Positions 49,001 through 59,102 of a stretch of DNA of 64,000 bases are shown in pieces. The position numbers and the translations under genes are program-made. Every line of letters begins with the position of its first letter. Positions within the stretch are counted from its first letter, which is position 1. The DNA comes from Rhizaria sp. SCN 62-66. Its lineage: Eukaryota; Rhizaria, unplaced. The stretch spans positions 1-64,000 of the forward strand of contig MEDY01000043.1 of assembly GCA_001724265.1 (NCBI GenBank), written 5' to 3'. Under the pieces are notes generated by a model. That model had not been told where the DNA came from, did not search any database, and worked only from the letters and a program-made list of their open reading frames with translations.

Positions 49001-51682
49001 AACAAGGGCTTGCGCCTTCGTGATGTTGCGATGGAGTCATCATCGTCGAACCTTTTGGCCGGCACTGCGGATGAGAAAGGTGACGGCGTGTCGCGCACAG
49101 GCAAGTTCTCGCGCGCCAACACGATCACTATGATGAACGGTAACCGCAAGACGACGGAAAACAGCACGACGCTGTCCGGAACATCACAACGCGCACCATC
49201 GTTGCACAAGATTTCGCAGCAGGTCGACGACCAGTCAGCCGAGGACTACATGAAGTTCCAGCGTGACAAGCGCGTGTACCGTCTTATGATTGAGAAGCTC
49301 GCAGATCTGCGCAGCTACTACATCTGTGCCTACATGTGTTGTATCGTTGTTGCGATGTACTTGTTGCACCCCAACCTTACTTTTGCCTTCTTCCGCATTG
49401 TGGGTTGCAAGACTGTCGGTGGTGCTTCTGAGACTGCACTCACTGCGAGTTTACTCTCGTCTTCCGTCGCTTTGTCGGACGTTGTCCTGCCTCACTCTTC
49501 GATGCGCTTTGTGCTGGCCGACATGTCGATGCAGTGTTTCAGCACTGAGCACATCATCTGGGTCTGTACGCTTGGCCTCGTCATCTTTGCCCTTTGGGTC
49601 GTTGGTATCCCGCTTGTGTATTTCATGTTCACTCACCGCAATCGCGTCATTCTTCGTGCACAGCCCAACGCGCTGCCCTCGAACGAGCTGCGTCTGCGCC
49701 GCAACCTTGAGTACACATTTGCATTCATCTTCCTGGGTTATGACTCTCGCTCCTACTACTGGTTCCTGGTTGATATGATCAGCAAGGTTCTCTATGTGGC
49801 GATCGGAATCTTCTTCCCTGGTGAGATGCACGTTCAGTTCTTGCTTGCATCCTTCGTGGCGTTCGCAGTTATCTCTGGTCAGACCGCTATTCGTCCCTTT
49901 GACAGCATCCTGCTCGAGCAGCTTCAGTTCGCGGCTCTGCTGTGCACCTTTATCAGCTTCTTCCTGGCCAACTTCTTCGTCGTTGACACCGAGCTCTCGT
50001 CGTATGGCGTTGATATCATTAGCTACGTCGTCTTTATTGTGATCATCTTGTTCTTCGTCATCGCTGCCATCACCGTTGTGCTTATGTACCGTCACGACCG
50101 CCGCACGCGTGAGATTCGCGAGGCAGTGTCGACGGCGATCCGCCGCAACCTCGATCCTATTCCTCTACTGCAGGAGTGGCAGCGCAACGAGATCGAGCGC
50201 AAGTCCGCCAAGCGCAGCGCCCATGCTGCCGGCATCACCACCAACCTGCGCGAGATCAACATCCGCGACGTTGCGGCCGATGTCCAGGAGGAGCTGGAGC
50301 AGTACCTCGACAACCACAGCCGCTCCGAGTCCCTCAACGGCGCCGAGCTGGAGGAGGACGCTGGCGCGACCGAGGAGCAGAAGCGTCAGCGCCTCAAGCG
50401 CCACCACGAGATGCTCGATGCAGAGATTGGCAACGTTTTTGCCCGTGCCGAGGCCGGCGATGACGATGACAGCGCTAAGGAGCACAGTGATGAGGGCGAC
50501 GACGATGCAGCCACGACCAACAACAAGGCGAAGAAGCGCACGCGCGGCCACAAGGCTGGTAAGGATGCCGAGGATGAGTACACTGGCGACTTCATCACCA
50601 AGGACCTGCGTGACATGACCGAGGAGCGTCTGGAGCGTGGCCGCATTGACCAGTCCAACGCTGTTGTGCGCTCGCGCAAGGAGGTGCTGCAGCGCGAGTT
50701 GCTCGCCAAGGTTCCTGAGCACGAGCTGCACGGCAAGACGCAGGCCGAGATGGACCAGATTGCCGCCAAGCACTTCATTCTGCCCCGGCAGGCGCACGAC
50801 AAGAACCAGCATGAGCGCGCGCTGCACGCCTCTGGTGTGCAGGAGGTTGGTGGCACGGCAGACGACGATGGCGAGGCCGAACGCCTCTTCTACACGGCCG
50901 ACGACGACGACGCCTTCATCGCTTCATCGACCGGCATGACGCCGGAGGAGCTGGTAGCCTACAATGCTCAGCAGGAGCAGCTGATGCTCGAGGAGGAGGC
51001 TGCGGCCGCCGCGCTGCGCGACCATGTGCCCGTCCGTGGCCCACTCATGGTGTCTGCCGACGGTTCCTACGCCCCTCTGCCCGAGGCGTCTCCTGCGGCG
51101 GCGCGTCTGGCGCCGCAGCGTAACTCTATCTCGATGTCCTCGACTCCGCGCGCCTCCATCACTGCAGGTGCCGCACCGCGCTCTTCCACCATTGTGCACA
51201 AGGCCGATGGCTCGACTGAGGTGCGTGTGGGCAACCGTACGCACGTTGTTCGCCTTGTCAAGAAGTCTAAGACTGGCAAGGTGCTTGCGAAGAAGAAATC
51301 CGTCACTCCTGCAACAGCACCTATCGCTGAGGTGGACGAGCCTTTCGCGCAGGACGAAGAAGAGGAGGGCGTGCGTCGTGTTGGCGATGCGGAGACGGTC
51401 TCGTCCGGCGTTAGCGAACCGAGCACCAATTCAACGATTGCCGCGGCGGCGGCTGTGGCCGCGGTCACTGGTGCGGGTGACAAGATGACCCCGTCGCCTG
51501 AGGTGTCCACCAACTCGCGCTCGTCGCACTCACATGGCTCCAGCAACGATCCCGCGCGCACGGAGCTGAGTACGACGGCGCCCGAGACGGAGACCGAGAC
51601 CTCGCGTGCGACTCAGTCATCTGCTGGCGCAAACAGTGGCTCGACGGAGGACGATGGCGGCAGTGAAGATCTATCGGTGTAA
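31063..51682 (+). CDS. Giant multidomain surface receptor (Sushi, EGF, IPT/TIG, GCC2/GCC3, polytopic membrane region)
   Basis: Exons 31063-31149, 31262-31351 and 31463-51682 give about 6,798 residues ending TAA. Donors are GTATGT and GTACGC. Exon 1 encodes a classic signal peptide. Order: Ser/Thr-rich beta modules to about residue 1500; two propeller-like stretches (about 1525-1870 and 2190-2560); about ten Cys-anchored repeats (about 2900-4100); Sushi/CCP modules (about 4120-4690); a Ca-binding EGF module (VDIDEC..., about 4700-4730). Then come IPT/TIG modules (about 4890-5190), ephrin-receptor-like GCC2/GCC3 Cys repeats (about 5190-5316), roughly eight membrane segments (about 5572-6270) and a cytosolic tail rich in acidic residues and coiled coil. 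Similar architectures occur in ciliates, apusomonads and oomycetes. Roles in adhesion or sensing are inferred. Intron 2 is 111 bp, 3n and stop-free, so it can also be read through. No TAG occurs in the 6,740-codon main exon. Confidence 0.88.
40200..43660 (+). repeat. Tandem protein repeat within the giant receptor
   Basis: About ten diverged copies of a module of 110-135 residues. Each ends in a hydrophobic strand shaped like FY[IV]xC, at about 40215, 40540, 40945, 41335, 41675, 42062, 42412, 42822, 43182 and 43550. Most copies also have an earlier L.P.P-like strand and an internal Cys. DNA identity is too low for recent duplication. I do not recognise the module as a named domain. Confidence 0.6.
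43650..45370 (+). other. Sushi/CCP module cluster in the giant receptor
   Basis: Roughly nine modules show the CCP pattern: Cys near the start, a central Y.C..GY.L segment, a Trp-containing W.G..P.C end, then the next module's Cys. Clear examples end at about 43905, 44340, 44535, 45190 and 45370. CCP modules are beta-sandwich adhesion units that usually mediate protein or carbohydrate contacts outside the cell. Confidence 0.75.
46855..47230 (+). other. GCC2/GCC3 ephrin-receptor-like Cys repeats
   Basis: About four consecutive units follow the pattern CP.G.YS......C..C, each roughly 30-35 residues. They lie between the IPT modules and the membrane region, the usual juxtamembrane position in large protist receptors. 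Confidence 0.8.
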
Positions 51683-52463
51683 GAAGTGATCCAGATATAA
51701 TAATCTGTTCCTCTTCATATTCAGTCATAGTTCTTTTAAAGCCATCAGTCTTCACTAAGATTTTTTCAATTGGTCATGATTTGATGTGTTTGTTTTGTTT
51801 GATGTTTTAACACTCCCAAGTGATCGATATGTAAGTATTTCTCTATTCTACATAATTGTTTGTCTGTATGTCTATCAAATATTTGTTGGGTTTTTAATGG
51901 TGTTTTTTGTTTTGTTTTGTAGTTGTTGTGTTCATTCGTCATCACTCAAAGACAGTTGAGAACCAGCTGTTCATTTCATGGTGTGCACGTGTGTGTGTCG
52001 GTGTGTTAAGCGCCATTCACATCATAAGCACATCATCTCTTTGACTTGCGTTGGCAGTCCAGCTAAAGGCACTCCCGTAGCAAAGATGAGTCTACCGTGT
52101 TTCAATGTTCCTTCCTGAGTTGAATTTTGATGTTTCGTTTTCTTGCTCGGTTCATATTCTATATTAATGGTCATCGTTATTTTTCACTCGTATGATACTA
52201 AAACATCGGGCCGTGATGGGATCTAGGTACAGTTTACAAAGCATCGAAACAACATGGTTGTCTACCATCACCGTCGTACTTTGTGGTTGTTGTTTTCCAG
52301 AACGATCCTAAGTGAAAGCTCACAAGATACGAAGCATTCGAATACAGATGTACGTGTATATTAATTTCTTATCACTTGATAATGAGCTTACAAAATTTCG
52401 TCAATTTAATAATCTAGATAGCCTTGCCATTCATTTGTACAAAAATGTAATTCCACGTCAGAT
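51683..52463. other. Convergent intergenic region
   Basis: T-rich spacer between the 3' ends of the giant gene and the leftward nephrocystin-like gene. Runs of TTTTGTTTTG-type low complexity occur near 51900-51925. No gene is seen. Confidence 0.6.
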
Positions 52464-55400
52464 TCAATAAAGCGTTATGTGCCGTGTCATCGCTTTGATG
52501 CGGGCGTGGATGCCTGACAGCAATTCGAGTCGATCCATCGATGCATCTGTGGGGTCGAACGCCACCTCCGTCGTCGAGAATGGACGGTGTACGAGGAGGT
52601 ACTTGGGCGGCATCACGGCACCAGGAGCGAGCAGCTCCTTCTCTGCCTTGGCAACAGCGGCGGCAACTGTAGATGATTCATGTACTCGCATGCGGTTGCT
52701 GCTGATAACAAACGTCTTTACGCCTGATGCTTGCGCAGATCCGGGGTTAAGCGCGAACGCCTCTTCCTCGGCCAGCACGCCCATCTCATCACTGGCGCGC
52801 AGAGAGACCATGCCGCGACCGCGGATCCAGCCCTGTTGCAGTCCGTCTGACGAAAGCACTGCAACAGGCGAGGTGGAGATCGACACCACGTCGCGGATCA
52901 TTGCCATGCGCTGCGCGTCGTTGGCGCCAATCAGCAGCGGTGGCATCACGTTGCTCGCCATCGACATCAGAGGGAAAAATCGCATCACGGTGCTGTAGAA
53001 CAAGTCTTTCACAAGCGGATTCGCTCCCGACACTCCGTCGCGCCGCTTAAACACACTGATCTCCTTGCGCGCCGCCTCCCACGTCTCGGAAAGAACTTGG
53101 CTCACGTCCTGGTGCTGTGCGCAAAACAGCAGCGTCTGAACCATGGGTGAGTGAATCGGGCTCAGCCGCGCCGAGCGCTGCGCCGAGCGCATCGCCAGCT
53201 CGTCCGCGAGCGCTTCCTGGAAGTTGCGCAGCACACGGCACATGTGCGTGGGAACGACGACGTCGACGGGCAGCGTCTGCACGAGCTCCGCGACGCGCGA
53301 GCCTGCCTTGAGCTTCTCCAACGGCGTCACCTGCACCACAAGCGCGGGCGCGCGCTGGTCATTGCCCTTGGCAGAGCGCAGTGCTGAGGGCGGGAAGGCC
53401 TCCTCGGCGAGGAACGTGCCCGCGTGCAGCGGTAGTGTGACCTTGCGCGCGCCCAGGTCCGACGTGTCAAGCAGGTCATTGAGCGAGATGTCGAGCTGCG
53501 CCCATCCGAGGCTCAGCTCTGTCACGCCCGGCAGCCCGCCCACGGCGGCCGCGCCGGAGGGCGGGGCGCCGAGGCTCGCGGGGGCCAGCGCCTGCCGCGG
53601 GTCATTAGCCATGACCGTGAGCTCGAAGATGAGCGACGTGTTGCTGCGGTCTGTTTTGATGAGCATCTGGCTCCAGTCGTCATTGTCATTCCCGCCGGGC
53701 GCCGAGGCGGCGTCGGGGAACAGCCACTTGGACTGGTCTTTCTTGGTGTTGCAGGCACCCTTGGCGATGTGGAGGTTCGACACTGGCATCCGCTTATCAA
53801 ACAGGCAGCAGCGCACGCGGTAGCCCACCGCCAGCGCCGTCGCAGCCGTATCCAGCGCGGGCATGTTGACCGCGCTGAGCAGCGAGACCTCAACCGCGGC
53901 GCTGGGGTCCTTGGCGCCCCACACACCGAGCTCGTCGCCCTGTAGACTCGCGGCCGGCGCGCTCGACAGCCACTTGTCGGCCACGCTCTGCAGCCCAGAG
54001 GCCACGGTCACCGCACCGCCAGTCACAATCTCGGCCGCCGCGCCGGAGCCGGCTCCGTTGCCAGTGCTGGTGAGTGACGAGGCTGCGGAGACGTCGCCCT
54101 TGAGCAGCGTGCCCGTCGCTGCCCACAGCGCGACTTCGTCCACAACGGCGGGACCGCAGGGCAAGCCCTTGGGCAGCGCCGCGGCGCCGTGCGCGCCGCG
54201 CTGCGAGCGCACGGGGTCGAGCACGGCCGCGCCGGCGCCCAGCGCGGTGGGCGGCGCGTGCCGCGTGAGGTCGAGCGGGACCGGGACAAGCGCGCCCGTC
54301 GCCGGGTCTGTGCGCAAGTGGCGGAAGCCGAGCCCCGTGTGGTCGAGCACGGGCACCAGGCGCGACGCGAGCGAGAAACGCGGCGACGCGTCGAGCACGG
54401 CCAGCAGTGGCACACGCGCGTGGCTGGGCACGGCGGCGAAGAGCTCCAGCGCGGCGAGTGGCGGCGCCAGACGCGCGCGCACAAGCTTGTGCAGCAGCAG
54501 AGTCGCGCAATGCAGCGCTGCGGGCGCGCCCGCGGCCAGCGGCTTAGAGGCGAGTAGTGCCCAGAGCTGCGTGAACTCACCGGGCGACACGGCGCCGTCG
54601 TCGTTGACGTCAGCGAGCGCGGTCAACAGCGCCAGGTCCGTGGCAGTGAAGACGCAGCGCGGCGCGGGCACGGTCACCGTCACCACAGGCACGCGCGCCG
54701 AGGCGCCCGGGAAGAGCGTGGCGGGCAGCGGGGCCGTCGTGGCCGCGGTCGCGGAGCGGAACAGCAGCTGGCTCACCGCGTCGTCGCTGAGGGACGAGTC
54801 GAGAGCAGTCGCCGACGCAGTCGAGGGGTGGCCATACGCGGCGCCGGCGGAGGCTGCAGCGGAGGACGAGGAGGACGATGACGGTGCGGCGCCAATCCAG
54901 ACGTCGTGCATGGAGGTCTCCGGTGGGAGATCGTGCACATACGCGTCGCCGCAAAGCGTCTGCACACCGAGCGCGAACTCTGCCGCGTCCAGCTCGCCGT
55001 CTCCATTGGTGTCGCACGCGCGGAAGAAGGTGCTGAGCCCGGCCGCGTCGGCGCCCTCGGCCGCATGCGCCGCGAACAGCAGCCGGTACAGCGCGGCGAA
55101 GAGCGGGAACGGGACGACGCTCAGCGGCAGCCCCTTGCCGCCCGCGGCCGCGGCCGAGACGCCCAGTCCGCGCGCGGCCCACGCCCGGCTCGACGCGCCC
55201 CCGGGCTACGACGCCGCGACCGCCGCCGGCCCCCTAGTGACCGCGACGGCAGGGGTGGCGTGGTGGGCCGCGAGGGCGTCTGCAGTGACTGGCAGCAGCG
55301 CGCCGGACGCAAGGAGAAAGTCCGTCCCCGACTGCGGCATCGCGAGCCCCAGCGCGGCCATGGCGCGGCGCACGTCGGGCACGAGCAGCCCGCCGAACTG

Positions 55401-55850
55401 CGCGCGGCCGAACGCAGCCGTGCACAGCGCGTACGCCTGCGACAGGAACGCAAGCTCTTCCGCGATCAGCCGCGGCAGCGCGCGGGCCAGCGCAGGCGGC
55501 AGCGACGCGCGCTCGCGGAGGTACGCGCTCTCGGCCGCGCACGACGGCGCTACGGCCACCGCGCCGCTTGCAGAGTTCGCGGAGTTAAGAGAGGGTTCAG
55601 CGCGGAAATTTGCGTAGTAGCTGCGCAGCTGTGCCAAGTGCGCGTGTTGCGGCGTCAGCTCGCAGTAACGGCCCTGTAGTCGCTGCTCGAGGGTCTGCAA
55701 ATCGCTCGGCAGCGTCGGCTTCTGCTGAAGCTGAGGCTGCGGCTGATACGGTTGCTGAAGCGAATACTGCTGTTGCTGTTGCTGTGGCTGGGGTGCGGCG
55801 TACTGCGCCTGGGGAGGAAACGAGATGCCGCGGCTCTCCGCATACCCATC

Positions 55851-55887
<37 letters not shown>

Positions 55888-57137
55888 TGCTTTGGGGGGA
55901 TGGCAGCAAGTCCTGCGCGCAGCTCCGCCTCCGCTGCGGTGTAATCTACACGCCCGTTGCCGTCGACAGAGACGAGATGCGAGAGCGCGGCGAGCAGCGC
56001 GGGCGTCACGGCCCCCGCAGCCGCGGCGCCGCCGGCCTCGTGCGTGATGACGACGGAGAGCGCTCGCAACCGCGCCGAAACCTGCTCGTGTAGCGTAAGG
56101 AAAACGCGTGCGAAAAGGTAAAACGCGTCCGGGGAAAGTCCGCGCGCAAGCGCAGCCGCCGCGCCCGCCGCGCCGCCCGCTGGGGGCGCGCCCGCGACGT
56201 CCATGTCGAAGGTGAGGCGGTAGAGGCGCGCGAGGAACACTTCGCTGTAGGGGTAGCCGAGCGTGCGGACGAGCGCGACGAGCTCCGGCAACGAGAGGTG
56301 GCCGTCGGCGTCGGCATCGAAGCGTGCAAACGACTGCCGCAGCCGCCACGCCTCGGACGGCGAGAACGCGTGCAGCTCGCCGGCGCCAGGGCCCGCGCTT
56401 TCAACAGCAGCGCCAGCAGCACCAGTGTCGGTATTCGCGGGAGCGGCAGGGGTGGCATCGGCGGCGGCGGCGGGCTGGAAAGCAGTGTTCATGGGTGAAA
56501 ACGCGGTAAACCCATGTGCTGGCGCATTGGAGGACAAAGCCGTCGCGCCATGACCGTTCTGAGGTGCCGCGTTGCTGTACGGGGCAGCGTTGTTGTTGTA
56601 AGCGTTGACTGCTGGAGCGGCGGCGGTGGGGCCTGCGTAGGTGGCGACCGCCAAGGCCGTAGTAACGGGCGCCTGCACGGGGTCGAAGTGGAGGTAACTG
56701 CCGGGCGGGACCGCAGCCGCGCTGCCGCTGTTCGCGGCCACAGCAGCCTGATCCGCATGTGGGGCCGGAGAAGCCGAGGCGGGCGGCGGGGCCAGGTGCG
56801 CGTGGAACGAGGGCGCGACGGGCGAGCCGGGGCCTCCGACGGGCGGCAGCGCCGGTGCCGCGGCCTGTGTGCTGGCGGGCTGCGCGGCGGAGTTTGCGGT
56901 TGCTGCTGCAGGAGGGTAGAATGGACTGTTATAGAAGGGTGCGATGTTGCTGGCATCCACGGGGCGCGATAGCGTGGTGGGAGGCAGGCCGGACTCGCTC
57001 GCATAAGACGGCTGCAAGTAAGCGTACGTAGGCGCGTATTCGTACCCTGCAAGAGGCTGTGGTCCGGGGTAGTTGTGTGGAGCTTGGACTTGTGGAGTCA
57101 GCGCCTTCTGCGAGCCGCTACCGCCATGAAACGACAT
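52464..57137 (-). CDS. NPHP1: EF-hand protein with nephrocystin-1-like C-terminal domain, crossed by an in-frame TAG
   Basis: ATG 57137 to TGA 52466-52464 is one frame of 1,557 codons with a single TAG at 55208-55206 (codon 644). The N-terminus is Pro/Ala/Gln-rich with a poly-Gln run (about 416-428). EF-hand-like loops lie at about 269 (DADADGHLSL), about 710 (DTNGDGELDAAEF, canonical) and about 845 (DVNDDGAVSPGEF). The second sits after the TAG, in a stretch with no ATG before it. From about residue 1075 the sequence matches the nephrocystin-1 C-terminal region in order. RCCLFDKRMPVSNLH, SLIFELTV, ELSLGWAQL, ALVVQVTPL, PIHSPMVQTLLF and the FFPLM segment correspond to conserved blocks of that family. 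NPHP1 acts at the ciliary transition zone; animal forms carry an SH3 domain, which is not seen here. The family call rests on motif order recalled from memory. If TAG stops, the gene splits at 55206. Confidence 0.75.
55855..55893 (-). repeat. (CAG)n microsatellite coding poly-Gln
   Basis: Run of CTG/TTG on the plus strand, read as CAG/CAA on the coding strand, giving about 13 Gln inside the nephrocystin-1-like gene. It is prone to whole-codon length change and leaves the frame intact. Confidence 0.8.
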
Positions 57138-57686
57138 CGAGGCCTAGCTTAGCCCAGACACAGCGCGTTTAGAAAGATATAATTCAAGGAGAAGATGCTA
57201 GATGAGTATTTTTGTTAATATCCATTGCTCATATTCAAATATACGGTGCGTATATCTTAAGCTGATGCGAATTTAGTCGGCGTCCATCGTAACGGCTCTA
57301 TTGCCACCCCCTGCCATCGACCGGTGGCTCGTCGCTGGGGGTAGCTGGGTGCAATGCAAAAGGCCGAATCAAATGCACCAGCGATTGATCGTCAACATGG
57401 GGCTTCAACAGGAATAGAAACTCTACGGTCTATTTTAGGGCTGTTGCAATCACGGTATTCTCTCAATCTGATGTCTTTTTGCTCGAAGCGCGATGCCTCA
57501 AAAGTCGACGTATGCATGTCCTCATCGACACTGCCAGCCCGAACTCCTTATTTATACCGTGACGTAGGTGCCCATGAAGATGGAAGCACGGCCATATCAG
57601 CATGCTATAGACTGACTCCCCACTATTTTGCTCTAATGCATCTTGCATTACCTTTTCTCTTTGAGTTCTTGCTTTCAGACCAGGAT
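57138..57686. promoter_or_regulatory. Divergent promoter region with acceptor-like site
   Basis: About 550 bases between the start codons of the nephrocystin-1-like gene and the acetyltransferase gene. TTGCTTTCAG at 57669-57678 lies eight bases before the acetyltransferase ATG and looks like a 3' splice site. An upstream in-frame open stretch from 57354 could in principle extend the acetyltransferase by 111 residues, but its AT-rich composition argues against this. Confidence 0.5.
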
Positions 57687-58474
57687 ATGCCGAACGAGCA
57701 TATCACGGTGGATACGCTCGCCTTCGCCCCCGCGACGCGGGAGCTCATCGAGCCCGTTCTGGAGTGCGTCAACGACGCATTTATTGCTGATGCGTTTTTC
57801 AAGAAGCCCGCCTACGTGAACCGCATGTCACTCGCTGGTACGTTTGTTTTCCGTCTCGTTTAACAACTCTGTTATCGCGCATAATGCTTGCTACTTACCA
57901 TTCGCACTCATTGTATTGTCGTGCTGCTTTGTTTTTTTGTTCTTCCGTAGACATCCGCGACGCCGTCCTGGGCAACCTGGACGAGGGCAAGTCCGAGACC
58001 TACTTCGCCGCGACCCACACCGATGCTGCCACGGGCGCCTTGACCGTGGTCGGCGCAGTCCACCTCAAGTGGGGCGTGCGTAAAGATGACACGCCGGGCG
58101 TCATCACCGTCCACGGCACCTTCAGCGTTGTCGCCGTCGGCACGGCTTACCGCGAGCGCGGCTTCGGCAAGTACCTGATCCGCTCCGTCGAGTCGTTTCT
58201 GCTCTCTGAGGCCAAGCGCGCCGCGGAGTCTGCGGCGGAGCTGGCTGCTCGGTCCACTCAGCAGGCCGCTGCGGAGCGCGTGCGGTGCGAGAGCGGTGCG
58301 CTAGTGCTGGATGTGCGCACGGAGCTGCCGCCGTGGTACGCGCGCCAGGGCTACGCCACCGTCGAGACGGGGCTGCCGTTCCCCTACCCCGAGATGCTCA
58401 ACGAGCAGTATAGTAACGTGACGGGAATGCGCATCCTCAAGGTGCTCAGTGAGGACGTCGCAGCGACCGCGTAA
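57687..58474 (+). CDS. GNAT-family N-acetyltransferase
   Basis: Two exons, 57687-57837 and 57951-58474, give 224 residues ending TAA. The intron starts GTACGT and ends CCGTAG, and the junction splits an Asp codon. The acetyl-CoA pyrophosphate-binding motif R-x-x-G-x-G is present as RERGFGK (residues 118-124), preceded by a beta strand (GTFSVVAVGTAY) and followed by a helix, as in the GNAT core. The last third has a WYARQGYATVETG segment typical of the C-terminal strand-helix. An Ala/Glu/Gln-rich helical insert lies at about residues 140-165. Substrate is unknown; small molecules and protein N-termini are both possible. An in-frame open stretch upstream could extend the N-terminus. No in-frame TAG is present. 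Confidence 0.8.
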
Positions 58475-59102
58475 GATGCGTGCCGCCAAATACCGGCAGC
58501 TGGCTCGACTCCACGGCGCCCCGCTTGGCCGGGCTTGGACTGAAGAGCGGGCCACACTGCAGCTGCACACACACATCGAGAGAAGGAGGATGACGAGAGC
58601 GGGCTAGGCCGCTCGGAAACTGTTACATATTCTTATTATCAAGACAAAATACACGCACGCGAACTTTAAACGCATTGTTTCTGCTATATTCATAGCTGTT
58701 TTTGAGCTCCTGCGACAATGCGCCGTGGGTTAACACATTTTTTGGGTTTCGCAACTTGACAACGGTGAGAATATGAGTTGTGGTTGCGAGCTATCCAGGT
58801 TTTTGCCAAGTGTTTATCGACACATCGTGATTGTAAAAGCATGTTTTGGTACATTCATGTCATATAACAAGTAATATTTAACTCTAGGTTATTATTAAAT
58901 GACGAATAATACTCAACGTAGTATCTCCGTGTTTCCGTTTTCGATTCCTGTTTCCCAAGTAGATTTTGAGTCGCTCATTGAGCAGCACGCTGAGCGCTCT
59001 AACACACTATCTTCAAGGGTCGCCCGTTCATAACGCTGCATAACGGTCACGTTTTCTGTTACATCGTTTGTCCCGAGATAATCTGTTGGAACATAAGTTC
59101 TG
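58475..59102. other. Intergenic region
   Basis: AT-rich spacer between the acetyltransferase gene and the last gene of the window. No polypyrimidine-AG of the strength seen at other genes is evident right before 59103. No gene is seen. Confidence 0.5.

Noticed and set aside
22495-55208. Programmed stop-codon readthrough instead of reassignment
   Set aside because: The TAGs are followed by CTG, GAG, CGG, CCC and TCT, with no shared readthrough context such as CARYYA; not excluded, but less economical.
53863-55617. 584-codon plus-strand open frame
   Set aside because: Opposite the nephrocystin-1-like gene; Ser/Ala/Thr shadow with no domain.
57354-57686. In-frame upstream extension of the acetyltransferase
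   Set aside because: AT-rich composition and an acceptor-like site right before 57687 suggest leader or intron; kept only as a possibility.
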